64,000 nucleotides of DNA from Paulinella micropora (GCA_019918135.1 WBZZ01000026.1:25001-89000), one strand, 5' to 3'; shown: positions 9,963 to 19,553, counted from the stretch's first letter. Notes: a model not told the origin generated them from the letters alone. Translations and numbers: made by a program.

Positions 9963-10922
9963 TCACTCATCCTCCTCCAGATCTGATTCATCATCAGATG
10001 AAGCCAAGCCACCGCAGTTAATGCATCCTGCGAATTCCTGATCACCTGGACCTAATGGATTTGGATAATTACAATACGCGCACATCCAGCGCGTTGCGGG
10101 CTCTTCGTACTCGCTCCCTTCATCATCTTCTGCGTCGCTTTCAGCATATGAGTCTACCTTCGCCGCCTTGGAGCGAGGCTGTCTGGTAGAAGCTGCTGCG
10201 GCCGCGCCCGAGGAATTAGAAGCAGTAGGTTTAATTGTAGCAGCCTGCTTGCTAGCTCTCTTCTCCACCCCTTTCTTTCCACTGCTGACGGGCACTTCGC
10301 TGTCGGCTGCTGCGCCCTCGGGTGACACACTGTTGGGCTGCTGTGCCATGTGCGCCTTGAGCCTTTCCTTCAACTCTGGTACCGTGCCGACAGATGACAG
10401 CCCCAACTGCTGACAGAGCTCGACTAGGCGCGGTTTGCGCAATTTCCCAACGTTGAAGCTCTTATTCTGCAGCCTGCTGACGGGCACTTCGCTATCGGCT
10501 GCTGCGCCCTCGGGTGACACGCTGTTGGGCTGCTGTGCCATGTGCGCCTGGAGCCTTTCCTTCAACTCTGGTACCGTGCCGACAGAGGACAGCCCCAACT
10601 GCTGACAGAGCTCGGCTAGGCGCGGTTTGCGCAATTGCCCAACGTTGAAGCTCTTCTTTGCCTTCTTGTTTGCCGAACGCTGGGAGGCGAGCCGCTTGAA
10701 GTATGAAATCTTTTGCTCCCGCGTCAGGTCCGCAGTTGCACCAGACTGCACATGAACCGCTGCCACACGCTCCCCTCGGCCATTCTTCGATGGGCATTTG
10801 TCGACGCCTTTGTGCGATGGATGGGGCTGCTTAAACCGCTGTGTGCATGGCTCGGTCCTGCTTGCCCTCTGGCTTTGCCTGTTCACGCTTGAGCTCGGCT
10901 TTCCATCTTTCCCAGTTATCAT
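9963..10922 (-). CDS. Tandem SAP-domain protein
   Basis: Up to 319 residues. Two nearly identical SAP motifs (LRKPRLAELCQQLGLSS, then GTVPELKERLQAHM) lie at about residues 95-130 and 155-190; SAP domains bind DNA, especially AT-rich scaffold sequences. Ser/Ala/Lys-rich linkers follow, and a C-terminal Cys motif (WMCAYCNYPNP...GCINCGG) looks like a small zinc ribbon before an acidic tail. The frame overlaps the next minus-strand ORF by 92 bases in another phase. The true N-terminus may therefore come from splicing; an acceptor-like TGTGCAG lies just before SGATADLTREQ. The gene ends 0.5 kb from the left terminal repeat. Confidence 0.65.
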   Translation of the reverse strand: MITGKDGKPSSSVNRQSQRASRTEPCTQRFKQPHPSHKGVDKCPSKNGRGERVAAVHVQSGATADLTREQKISYFKRLASQRSANKKAKKSFNVGQLRKPRLAELCQQLGLSSVGTVPELKERLQAHMAQQPNSVSPEGAAADSEVPVSRLQNKSFNVGKLRKPRLVELCQQLGLSSVGTVPELKERLKAHMAQQPNSVSPEGAAADSEVPVSSGKKGVEKRASKQAATIKPTASNSSGAAAAASTRQPRSKAAKVDSYAESDAEDDEGSEYEEPATRWMCAYCNYPNPLGPGDQEFAGCINCGGLASSDDESDLEEDE

Positions 10923-12108
10923 GCCACCGGCAGGGAACGGTCTTCGTAATGCAGCGGAAGGTAATATTATCCTCTTTCAGGATCTTGTACAAGGATGCTT
11001 CATTTCGCGGCCTGTAAAAATGATTGCATGCATTGCCACAACGACCGCCGCACGTGTAGGCTCTTGCATTATCAGCAACCCACTGGGTGCCCTTCAGTTC
11101 GTACACCAGGCGCTCTACAGACCCTGCGTCAGCGACCATGGCCTTGTAGATATTGGGGAAAAGCTCAGTGCGGTAAGATTTGTAGAAAGAACCTGTGGTT
11201 CCATACCAGTAAAGAGTTTCTCGCCCTGACTTAGCGCCCATGTTCTCCAACACAATCCTTGCAGTCGCTTTCTTCTCCCACTGAGAAAAAGCCTCGCGGG
11301 ATTCATCAGTCGTTCTTTTCTGTTCGAAAATGTCGACTTTATCAGGCTTTTCCCCTTTGGCACGTCCTTCCAGGACTTTTTTCTGCACAGCGAGTGCTTT
11401 GCGTGCATACCTCTCACTGACGGAAGTAAAGAAGGACTGGAACTCCTTCGCCGACATCTTGCCCCTCAGCTTGCCGATAATTGTTTGCTTGTGTGCAGAA
11501 CGAGCCGGCAATTCAGCAACAATGTCACCAATGGCAGAAGCAGCTGCAGCCTGAGCCTTGTTAGTTTCTAGGAGGGCGCTGGTTTTGGGAAATCTCTGTC
11601 GCCCTTGCGCAGAGAGCAGCATGGCCTGCAGCTCTTCATCACCAGGAAACTCAGCCTCCACTACTGCAGCTGACCGTTTACATGCCTGGTACTCCCTACT
11701 CTTCTTGAGCCTCTTGGCATGCTGTTCGGAAACGGTTCTCTCGTCGATACGCTTTCTTGAGTGTCCACCCTGTCTTTGAAACGATCGCGATCCCGCAGAC
11801 TGACTAGACTGACACCCTGAGTCTGAACATGAACCAGCTGACGTGCTACAGCCATGCATGAATAGAGTGCTGTCGGTTGCTGTTGACGAACATGAGGAAT
11901 GCTCGGATTCATCATCAACTAGCGTAGTAGTGTCTAGTAGATCACCAGGTGAGTGCTGCACTTCATGCCCACTGTAGCCAGTTAGCCTGCCACAAGCAGG
12001 AAATACTGCAGGCCCTGATATGTTGGATTCATGTTTTCTATCATAAAAAATCATGTTTGACAGTGTGAGGGCATGAGAAACAAGTGTTGAGCTGATATCC
12101 AACTCCAT
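10831..12108 (-). CDS. Hypothetical 425-residue protein with Cys cluster
   Basis: ATG at 12108. The N-terminal 150 residues are Ser-rich and low in complexity. Then comes a basic patch (SRKRIDERTVSEQHAKRLKK), a helical middle with the repeated theme KMSAKEFQSFFTSVSERYARK, and a C-terminal domain with YWYGTTGSFYKSYRTELFP and the Cys/His cluster CGGRCGNACNHFYRP, probably a metal site. No family is recognised. It is divergently transcribed from the gene at 12596. It could be the element's mobility protein, but no catalytic motif supports that. Confidence 0.6.
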   Translation of the reverse strand: MELDISSTLVSHALTLSNMIFYDRKHESNISGPAVFPACGRLTGYSGHEVQHSPGDLLDTTTLVDDESEHSSCSSTATDSTLFMHGCSTSAGSCSDSGCQSSQSAGSRSFQRQGGHSRKRIDERTVSEQHAKRLKKSREYQACKRSAAVVEAEFPGDEELQAMLLSAQGRQRFPKTSALLETNKAQAAAASAIGDIVAELPARSAHKQTIIGKLRGKMSAKEFQSFFTSVSERYARKALAVQKKVLEGRAKGEKPDKVDIFEQKRTTDESREAFSQWEKKATARIVLENMGAKSGRETLYWYGTTGSFYKSYRTELFPNIYKAMVADAGSVERLVYELKGTQWVADNARAYTCGGRCGNACNHFYRPRNEASLYKILKEDNITFRCITKTVPCRWHDNWERWKAELKREQAKPEGKQDRAMHTAV

Positions 12109-12595
12109 TCTAGCAGTGGTATATTATATAATAATATTTCGCATACTTGGAAGCTTTGGCCCTTGCAAGCCTTATTGCTGCCGCGCTAGGCACTGCCAGC
12201 GGCTTCACAGGGGTCGGGAAAGACATGCCAGCATGCCTGTGGTCGTGGAGCAACGTGTTTTCATTTAAAAAAAAGAAAAACATGAGACCTTTTCAAAGTG
12301 CAGCACTTTTACTTTTTCCCGATAGAACTAGGTCCAAAAAACTTGACAGACGCTAGATGTCATAAATCAAACGTCATATAGCATCATATCATATCAACCA
12401 TACCGAGGGCGTCTGTCAAACAGCACAGAAGACAAGTAGTGGCCTTGAAGACGACGAGAGTGCACCCCTGTACGTTGGAAAAAAAAGGGAATCCACACTG
12501 GAAAAGTGGCATTTCAGCCACTTTTTCCACCTCCGACCGGTGTGTCTTTTGTTCAAGTCGAATTTCCCTCCAACACTCACTTAGCGAATTGAGAA
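12109..12595. promoter_or_regulatory. Divergent promoter region of the 7.7-kb element
   Basis: 487 bases separate two divergent gene starts. An AT-rich patch (TATATTATATAATAATATT) at 12119-12137 could serve the minus-strand gene. A perfect 10-bp stem GGAAAAGTGG / CCACTTTTTCC surrounds an 8-base loop at about 12499-12527, 70 bases before the plus-strand ATG. No further motif was recognised. Confidence 0.4.
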
Positions 12596-13453
12596 ATGAG
12601 TTCTGGAAAGCCCAAAGGTGACGATTCAGTAGACAAGCATGTTGTCTCGAGCATGCAAAATTTTCGGGTGGAGAGGGACGATCAGGGGCAACGCATTTTT
12701 TTGAAAACCAACGGCGAACCGAATTGGAAAAACTTGCAGGATTGCATTATCCCCCCAGAAGTTACTGCAAAGTATTGGAATTTTCCTTCCCCCAAGGCAG
12801 AGGCCAAGGCATGGCACAGTGTACCAGATAACGTCGTACACACGTACGTTCCTTCTGGGAAAACATTTGTTCTGGCCTCCAAGAACGAGATCTTTCAAGA
12901 TCTGCCGTCTGCAAGAGGGCGCAGAGTTCGAAGGGGCAAAGCACCTGCAGCAAACACTGCGCTACCTGCAGAAGAGCCTGAAGCTGCAAGCCCTTCTTCT
13001 AAGTCGCCTCCAAAAAAGAAGCAACGCAAACCGGTTGGCAAATCAATGATACATACATATGCCATGCACATACATGACATTGTCTGCAGGCGGCACAGAA
13101 AAAGAGAAAACAAACCAAGCGCGCCTTGGCAAACGAGATGGCAGATCAAGCTGCTAACAATAACAGCAAACAAGCCGAGGGGTAGTAATTGAATTTCTTT
13201 TTTTTGCTTTCTTCTTCTTCATCTTCTCCTCCTCCTCACTGCAGCTGCTAGTTTTACTACAACTATATACATTCTTCTTTTTTTTCTTCTTCTTCCTCCT
13301 TCTCCTTCTCCTTCTTCTTCTTCTTCTTCTTCTTCTTCTTCTTCTTCTTTCTTCTTCTTCATCTTCTTCTCCTCCTCCTCCTCCCTCTACTACTACTAAT
13401 ACTACTACTACTACTACTGCTACTGCTGCTACTACTACTACCACCACCACTAT

Positions 13454-13485
<32 letters not shown>

Positions 13486-14358
13486 TTCTTCTTCTTCTTC
13501 TTCTTCTTCCTCCTCCTCCTCCTCCTCCCTCTACTACTACCAATACTACTACTACTACTGCTACTGCTGCTACTACTACCACTACTCTTCTTCTTCTTCT
13601 TCTTCTTCTTCTTCTTCTTTTTCTTCTTCTTCTCCAGACCTCCTCCTCCTCCTCCTACTACTACTACTACTACTACTACTACTAGTAACTACTAATGCAG
13701 CTGATAGTATTGCTACAACTATGCTTCTTTTTTTTCTTCTTCTCCTTCTTCTCTTCCTTCTTCTCCTCCTCCTTCTTCTCCTCCTTCTTCTTCTTCTCCT
13801 TCTTCTTCTTCTCCTTTTTCTTCTTCTCAAGAGCCCGGCTGCGGCAGAAGGCAACTCCGACCCCAATGACAGGTTTACTACTTTGATTTGCATTGCAATA
13901 TTATTATTTAATGTTCTGACAGCGAGTCGAAGCACAACGGCCGCGAGGAGGAAAGGACTGAGCTGACGGCGGAACAGCAGCTGCAGTTGCAGAAGGACTT
14001 GCAGAACATCAGCAAGTTTTCCGAAGCTGCCAAGTCAGGTCTGCTGCAACAGAACGCAGTCCTGCGTCTCAATGAAGAAGATGTGCCGCCGCCTCCCCCC
14101 GCGCGTAAAGATGTGCCGCCGCCTCCCCCCGCGCGTGAAGATGTGCCGCCGCCTCCCCCCGCGGGTAAAGATGTGCCGCCGCCTTCCCCCGCGCGTGAAG
14201 ATGTGTCGCCGCCCCTCACCGGCGCGCCTAAACAGCCCAGGCGCATACTTCAGCTCGTAGTCAATCCGAAGCCAGCCTTGAAGTATTGGGCAATCCCCAA
14301 CACCAAGAAGTACTACGTTAAGTTCGCGCAGGATGCCTCGCAAGAGGAAAAAGTTTAA
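12596..14358 (+). CDS. Intron-containing gene with basic tract and Pro-rich repeats
   Basis: Likely exons: 12596-13033, 13090-13181, 13923-14358; phases agree at both junctions (acceptors TCTGCAG and TTCTGACAG; donors GTTGGC and GTAGTA are weak). The first exon has a repeated theme, KYWNFPSPKAEAKAWHSVPD, that returns in exon 3 as KYWAIPNTKKYYVKFAQD. It is followed by a nuclear-localisation-like PPKKKQRKP. Exon 3 carries four to five copies of DVPPPPPAREDV-type repeats (period 30 bases). The 741-base second intron is almost wholly (CTT)n and (CTA)n microsatellite. The gene may continue into the exons from 14695, but no in-phase donor was found for that join. Confidence 0.5.
13182..13922 (+). 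repeat. Polypyrimidine microsatellite intron, (CTT)n and (CTA)n
   Basis: Tracts of CTT, CTC and CTA triplets, in blocks of 30-120 bases, fill nearly all of this putative intron and end about 90 bases before the acceptor. A (TTC)n tract in the same position relative to an acceptor occurs in the SET-gene intron at 55027-55106. Confidence 0.65.
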
Positions 14359-14694
14359 TTGCAGAAAGGGTACGTGCTGTTTTCATGAATGGTACAATAA
14401 AGCAGTGCTATGTGATGATAGGCTTCTCTTAGCGTTCACGGACCCCATGACCAATGCTGTCATTTATTTTTCGCTGCTCATCAAGCAGTACTGGAGTGAT
14501 CTGGGATTAGAGATAGGGGTACTTTTTTTTTTCTAGATTGTGCACGCATTCCTTCACTGCTTGTGGACTGGTAGTCGCTGGATTGCTGGCTCACGACCCG
14601 AGGCCCTAGTAGTAGTGCAGAGAGGTTGGCGTGCTTGGGGTACTTACTGGCGTAGCTGTGATAGAAAGCTGTAATAATGCTTGCACTGCTGCAG

Positions 14695-16577
14695 GCCTGG
14701 TCGCTGGTTGGAGAAGAAGCAAGCGACTGAAGATACCTTCACGATGGGTCGACGTGCAGTTATGCTTGCGCGCCAGGTGGAGGAAATCACGGCGGAGGGT
14801 GTGTTTGAACCATCTGTTGAGTTTGTTTTCTGCGAGGAGGGAGACATAGATCCGATCGCGACCACCAAGGACTGGAATGTCCATCCTGGCAACGTTTCTG
14901 ACGAGTATGTGAAGAAGTTTATCTCTGCTGCGTTTGAGCCCCATCTGTTTGCTGGTAACAATGCTTGGCCTTCGGATGTTCCACTTCCGAAGGCTGTCTG
15001 GCTGCGGCAAGAGAAGTGCAGCCCTTCGCGCAAGACTTGTGCAGCGGACAGCGCATCCCCTGCCATCTCCCCCGGGTAAGTTCATTTCTTCAATCAAATA
15101 TTAATGCATAATTTTTTTATGCAGTTCCGCGAGGCCCAAGCGGAGCGCCACGCTTCCAAAGTGGAAGTGGGGGCTGCTAGACATGCGAACCATCGCTGGC
15201 GACGAATGCAAGGAGTTGGGTGCGGATTGCGTGAAGGTTTATGCAATGCCCATCAATGGGGGCAAGCTTGGAGATTAAATTTCATTGGTTCCAGTGGCCT
15301 CCGCTTGAACGGGTTTGACGGGGATCACAATCCACGGTTGGAATTTTTCGGCGAAGAGTTCGACGAGGTCACGGATCCCGAACAGTTCAAAATCATTGCA
15401 GCGAACCCCGGCACCCACACGTTGAGGCTCAAGCGCAAGATATGGAAGCTGAACATGAACAAGCGCGAGCAAATTTTAGCAGGAAACATTCCTGCTTCTC
15501 AAGGAGGCGGCTTGATTGATCATGCTGCAGAATTTTCAGGAGAGAATGTGGTCTTCACCATGCCGACGAAAAAAGAGGGGGGGGAGTTTCCCATTCCGGT
15601 ACTGGTTGCAGATTTTTACATCGGCATGTTCCCATTGACCGATTACGGGCCGGGATTTTGGAAGAACCATCCTGCGGGAAAGCAACCGGTGTCAATCCCC
15701 GTCGGTGTGGATGCGGTACGTTTCTGTTGAGTGTAGTAGTAATATGTGTGAGCACTTTTCTTTTTGACTGCAGGATGGGAAACTGAAATGGTTGGATGTG
15801 GGTCCTCCAGCACATCCCAAGCCAAGCCCAGCGAATCCGAAGCCAACCACAGCGACTCCGAAACCAACCAAGCCTAGCAAGAAGGGTGGCGGAGGCAACT
15901 CGCACCACAAGCCTGGCTGCAAGTGTCCTCCCTGTGCCTTCATGCGTGCCATGGAAGCCGACGTGATGGAAGTAAAGTCGCCGCCTGTCCCGACGCCTGC
16001 GTCGACGCACAAGCCGACGCCTGCAGCAAAGAAGCCAGAAAAGAAGCAACCGCAGCAGAAAAAGTCTAAGCCAGAGACGGAGTCGGAGGAGGAGGAGGAG
16101 GAGGAGGAGGAGCCGAAGCCTGCGAAGGGTCGCAAGGGCCGCAAGCAGCGCAAGGGCCACAAGCAGCGCAAGGGCAGCCAGCAGCCGCAGCGAGTGCAGC
16201 GTCATGGGCAAGGATGTAAGTGCGCCGAATGCTTTGCGCATGGTGAGGGCTGTGAATGCCCTGATTGCGAGGTAAATGAAGTCGAGCCCAAGCATGGTGA
16301 AGGATGTAAGTGTTTCAAATGCGCTCCGAAGCGCGCTCCCTTTCGTTATCAGCATGCACCCACGTGCAGGTGCCTTGTCTGCCTCCAGCACGGTGACGGG
16401 TGTGCGTGCCCGCGGTGCAGAGGGGCATTTCCTGCCATGCCTCATCCTGCTAACTGCAGGTGCTATGTGTGCTACCAGCCCCACGGTGCTGGAAATAATG
16501 CTCTTTCAGCTTTTCTAGCAACGCAATCGCAGCAAACCACCAATTTTATCAGCTTCCTTGCTAATGGGCGGGTGTAA
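14695..16577 (+). CDS. Multi-exon protein with repeated GCxCxxC metal motifs
   Basis: Exons by splice signals and phase: 14695-15075 (donor GTAAGT), 15125-15715 (donor GTACGT), 15774-16577 (acceptor CTGCAG). The first two give a globular part (VEEITAEGVFEPSVEFVF..., later NPGTHTLRLKRKIWKLNMNK). The last exon gives a Pro/Lys linker, a Glu tract and at least seven short Cys modules: PGCKCPPC, HGQGCKCAEC, HGEGCECPDC, HGEGCKCFKC, TCRCLVC, HGDGCACPRC, NCRCYVC. Such CxCxxC units suggest a metal-binding array, in manner like metallothionein or CXC domains, though spacing differs. Within exon 15125-15715 the frame changes once near 15275, so the copy may be damaged or misassembled. The upstream end may belong to the gene at 12596. 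Confidence 0.55.
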
Positions 16578-16691
16578 AATTCTATAGCATGATTAACTTA
16601 GGTTGCTGCAGACAAAGCTTTTCCATTACCTGCCAAGTGGCAGAAGTTCCAGATTTATCTGGAAAACTTTGTTTTTCTCATTTAAAGTTTC

Positions 16692-16963
16692 TTTTTGTGC
16701 GTTTTAATGCAGTATTTGCATATAATTATGCATAGTAATTCATACTACAATTACATCAACTTACGCATTTAGTTATACAGGTGCGGACTGCGGGTTGCTG
16801 AGATGCAATTCCAGTAGATGCTCTCTGTGGTCATCTATTGGAATTGAACCTCACTTTTTCACTTTTTGTGCGTTTTAATGCAGTATTTGCATATAATTAT
16901 GCATAGTAATTCATATTACATCAACTTACCCATTTAGTTATACAGGTCCGGACTGCGGGTTGA
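16692..16963 (+). repeat. Direct repeat pair of about 100 bp
   Basis: 16692-16797 and 16862-16963 are nearly identical, from TTTTTGTGCGTTTTAATGCA to CAGGTNCGGACTGCGGGTTG. They sit in the AT-rich subterminal part of the 7.7-kb element, 200-470 bases from its right end, where transposons often have subterminal binding sites. Confidence 0.6.
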
Positions 16964-17134
16964 CTTAATATTTTTGCATGTGAGCACGATGAGATTGCAA
17001 GCTCTAACTAGCATTCAAAGTAGTAATATTAAGAAAAAAGCAATTATATTACTTAATAATCAATTAATATTAACATTTAAGATCATCCGGCACAACTGCA
17101 CATAGTGCAGCAGTCTCTACAACCTACGACCAAC

Positions 17135-17160
17135 CGGCCCCTACTCCATAAGTCTCCGTC
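17135..17160. repeat. Right terminal inverted repeat of 7.7-kb element
   Basis: Exact reverse complement of 9443-9468. The bases that follow (AAGACGTACAGCTGCCAG) resume the Fanzor reading frame. Confidence 0.85.
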
Positions 17161-17352
17161 AAGACGTACAGCTGCCAGTGGTGCGCGCTCCACCACGGAC
17201 GCGACATGAACGCCAGTCGCAATATCCTCTTAAGACTGCTGGCCTTGGGTCGTCAGGACTTGTATTGGTTTTGTTTAGGTCATAAAAAAACTCGCACCAA
17301 AACCTGGCGTCAGGCCGGGTTTTGGTTGCTTTGCTTCGATTGGGGCCTCTGA
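17161..17352 (+). pseudogene. Fanzor copy A, C-terminal part
   Basis: Directly after the right terminal repeat the frame KTYSCQWCALHHGRDMNASRNI gives the second CxxC of the zinc ribbon and the RuvC-III motif with its Asp (GRDMNASRN). It continues LLRLLALGRQDLYW and reads on past the place where the neighbouring copy stops, into the hairpin region. This matches the missing end of the ORF at 8935-9445. Confidence 0.8.
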
Positions 17353-17452
17353 GAAGGGAGGGGGGATGTGCCGCGTGCTGCCCTTTCTCCCTTCCAGCTG
17401 TAGAAATCTCTGGAGGGGTTCGCCTCTCTAAGATTTCAATCCAATCCGCCAA
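17297..17452 (+). ncRNA. Candidate Fanzor guide-RNA scaffold / right end, copy 1
   Basis: Just 3' of the Fanzor C-terminus lies a 12-bp stem (CCAAAACCUGGC with GCCGGGUUUUGG, 5-base loop, 17297-17325). It is followed by a conserved segment GGGGGATGTGCCGCGTGCTG, CCCTTTCTCCCTTCC, and the end signature AGATTTCAATCCAATCCG. TnpB and Fanzor guide RNAs are made from exactly this place, the 3' ORF end and right element end. The stem covaries with copy 2. The role is inference. Confidence 0.5.
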
Positions 17453-17558
17453 AACGTACAGCTGCCAGTGGTGCGCTCTGCAGCACGGACGCGACATGAA
17501 CGCCAGTCGCAACATCCTTGTAAGACTGCTGGCCTTGGGTCAGCAGGATTTATATTAG
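17449..17558 (+). pseudogene. Tandem duplicate of the Fanzor C-terminus
   Basis: The frame AKTYSCQWCALQHGRDMNAS to LALGQQDLY* repeats the zinc ribbon and RuvC-III end found at 17161, with its own stop. The duplicated unit is about 290 bp and includes the 3' hairpin and right end. It begins right after the right end of copy 1, as if a second element (or its end) had inserted there. Confidence 0.75.
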
Positions 17559-17582
17559 TTTGTTTAGGTTATAGACCTCGCA

Positions 17583-17731
17583 CCAAAACCGATCTCAGGT
17601 CGGTTTTGGTTGCTTTGCTTCGATCGGGGCCTCTGAGGAGAGAGGGGGATGTGCCGCGTGATGCCCTTTCTTTCTCCCAGCTGTAGGAATCTCTGAGGGG
17701 GTTCACCTCCTCAAGATTTCAATCCGATCCG
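17583..17731 (+). ncRNA. Candidate Fanzor guide-RNA scaffold / right end, copy 2
   Basis: Stem CCAAAACCGAUC with GGUCGGUUUUGG (3-base loop, 17583-17609), then the same conserved block and end signature AAGATTTCAATCCGATCCG. Three stem positions differ from copy 1 on both sides yet still pair (U-G to G-C, G-C to A-U, G-C to U-G), which supports selection on RNA structure. Confidence 0.55.
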
Positions 17732-17891
17732 TGCTCTCACAGGTTCCATCGGGGGTGTCTCTTTCAGTGGCTGAATACACATAATACCTGCCCGATCTGC
17801 CGCCACCTACTGCCAACATAAAAACATTCCGGTCGGCGGAAGGCGCAACAGAGTCTGTCCGTAGCCCCTCTTCCTTTCTTTCTCTACCCAC
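17732..17891 (-). pseudogene. Gene fragment abutting a Fanzor right end
   Basis: A minus-strand frame (VFMLAVGGGRSGRYYVYSAT, RDTPDGTCEST) reads straight into the reverse complement of the right end, giving the C-terminal peptide DRIEILRR. The hydrolase fragment at 22903 ends in the same eight residues for the same reason. The rest of 17892-18066 is pyrimidine-rich and holds nothing recognisable. Confidence 0.35.
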
Positions 17892-18066
17892 TTCCTCTCC
17901 CTCTCCCTTAGCGTTCGCGATTTTATTAGGACTTGCGGCGCGGCTTTAATCTTTGCTTTTTTTTTTTTTTGTGTGCTTTTTTTGCTTCTCCCGAGTGTCA
18001 AGAAGGTTATTTATTAAAAATTAAATTCACGAGTTCTTTCTGCTGTCCTTTTTTTTTGAATCAGTT

Positions 18067-18306
18067 CTATTCTGTTAGAATAAATTCACATTCACAGCCA
18101 GGGCGCTCTGTTTCAAAAGCTGCGGAGGCCTCTGCGCTGATTTTAGAGTAAGCAATATCTAGTCTCTGCAAATTCTCCATGACGAGGAAATGCTGAAAGA
18201 CGTCGTCATCTAGCTCAAGACAAAAGGAGAAGAGTACTTTTCGCAGGTTTGGCAGGTTTTCTAATTGCTGGACAGCCGAAGACTTCAAATGAGGGTGCCG
18301 TTGCAA
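18067..18306 (-). pseudogene. LRR protein C-terminal fragment
   Basis: About 79 codons without an ATG: VQQLENLPNLRKVLFSFCLE, then a second repeat VMENLQRLDIAYSKIS, ending CECEFILTE. Two to three leucine-rich repeats are visible. The 5' side is cut by a T-module-type repeat (GTTGCAAGTGTCAAGTGTAA). It is a remnant of an LRR gene of the family seen at 30.6 and 32.4 kb. Confidence 0.5.
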
Positions 18307-18459
18307 GTGTCAAGTGTAAGACTTTGTAGAGTTTTAATTTAGCGTGGACTTTTCTTGCACTTTCTTGGCGCCCCACTCCCCCTGTCCCTTCCTTTTCCTT
18401 CTCCCTGAGCCCGGGGGGGCTCAAAGAGCAAGGAGCAGAATTGCAACAAAACTAAGTTG

Positions 18460-19205
18460 ATTCCACTAAGCTTTCCCGGGGAAACAGCCGTCAGCCGTAA
18501 GCACCGATTTGGCGCCAAAATCTACTTGCGCAAAAAAAAAAATCCCACACAGACGCCCCAACGCCGCCGTGAGGAAGACGTCCTCCCCCTCCCTCTCACT
18601 CTCGTCGCCCATCTCACCTTCGTCGCCCCTCTCACTTTCGTCGCCCCTCTCACCTTTGTCGCCCCGCTCTCCTTTGCTCTGCACCTCCCTGCCTCTAGGG
18701 AAGGTGAGAGGGCTGAAAAACATTTTCGTGTGAGTAAAAGGCGTACCGTTTCTCCCCGCGGGAAAACGTCCGATTTCTCTGCTAGCCTCCGGAACGGCCC
18801 CTGCAAAATTTGGCGCCAAATTGTGCCGTCCGGAGGTAGGGTGCGTGATACGGTTGAAAAAGGCAGTACGTCTTAGCTTTCCCGGGGAAACAGCCGTAAG
18901 CGCCGATTTGGCGCCAAAATCTACTTGCGCAAAAAGACAATCCCACACAGACGCTCGGCTGGGCCGCCGTGAGGAAGACGTCCTCCCCCTCCCTCTCACT
19001 CTCGTCGCCCTTCTCACCTTCGTCGCCCCTCTCACCTTTGTCCTCTGCTTGTTTCTCCCCCCCTCCCCTCGTCCCTTGTTTGCGCGTGCAAACGCGTTCC
19101 AAAAAAAATTGTTGCTTTCCACTTTTCATATTTATCCTATTTCCGCATATTCTTGTAGAGGGAAGAGGCAGGGAAGGAGGAGCAGGGGCGCGCCAAGAAA
19201 ATGTA
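18460..19205 (+). repeat. R1 repeat: one unit plus a truncated unit
   Basis: The unit starts TTTCCCGGGGAAACAGCCGT and contains TTTGGCGCCAAA, ATCCCACACAGACGC, a purine/pyrimidine minisatellite with an 18-bp period (TCGTCGCCCCTCTCACCT), a GTACCGTTTCTCCCCGCGGG palindrome and a second TTTGGCGCCAAA. The second unit switches after four minisatellite periods to an end module (TTTGCGCGTGCAAACGCG, then CATATTTATCCTATTTCC) that also closes the arrays at 28.7 and 33.5 kb. Confidence 0.75.
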
Positions 19206-19251
19206 ATTTACGCTGAATTAAAGCTAGACGGTGTCCTGTCCGTGCCATAGC

Positions 19252-19553
19252 TCGGCCACCGTTCTCAAGGTCAGAAAAATATGAAAAGAAAAAAATCTTG
19301 CCCGACAACAAAGGGAACAGACGAAGGGAAAGAAGGGGGGGGGGGGTGGAAGAAGGGGGCGGGGTGTGCTTCCCCCCCTTCCGGTCCCTTTTCACTGTCT
19401 GAGAATCGGGAGCGGGAGCGGGAGGGGAGGGCAGGGGCGCTCTAAGAAATGTACAAAAAAAATTATTAAAAAAAATCTCTGACAAAGTTTTAATCTTAGC
19501 ACTGAGAACCATGCGGCAGCCTGAGATTTTCAACGGCACCCTCAGGCTGCCGC
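19252..19553. repeat. Duplicated block (also at 33954-34262) and 13-bp hairpin
   Basis: About 290 bases are nearly identical to 33954-34250: R2 core in reverse orientation, the G-run segment, and a T-module. At 19513-19525 / 19541-19553 GCGGCAGCCTGAG and its exact complement form a hairpin; the arm alone recurs near 32612, 44412 and 46183. Confidence 0.6.

Larger units (their letters stand above)
9444..17159. mobile_element. 7.7-kb TIR element inserted in Fanzor copy A, family unknown
   Basis: Terminal inverted repeats of 25 exact bases and a 4-bp target duplication CAAG (6 bp CAAGAC if the ends are two bases shorter) bound a segment of lower GC content with introns. Removing it in thought brings the Fanzor zinc-ribbon halves next to each other in phase, so the target was a Fanzor gene. 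Inside are two minus-strand ORFs (SAP protein; 425-residue protein) and a plus-strand, multi-exon Cys-motif gene, with a divergent promoter region between them. No DDE transposase, integrase, capsid or polymerase was recognised. Four-base duplications occur in Ginger and Academ-type transposons and six-base in Polintons, but no family can be assigned. Confidence 0.75.

Noticed and set aside
15555-16484. 309-codon minus-strand ORF opposite the Cys-motif gene
   Set aside because: Shadow of the Pro/Lys/Cys-coding exon; the plus-strand frame has splice signals and repeated Cys modules.
9444-17159. Polinton identity for the 7.7-kb element
   Set aside because: A 6-bp duplication is possible, but there is no polymerase B, integrase, packaging ATPase, protease or capsid gene, and the TIRs are short.
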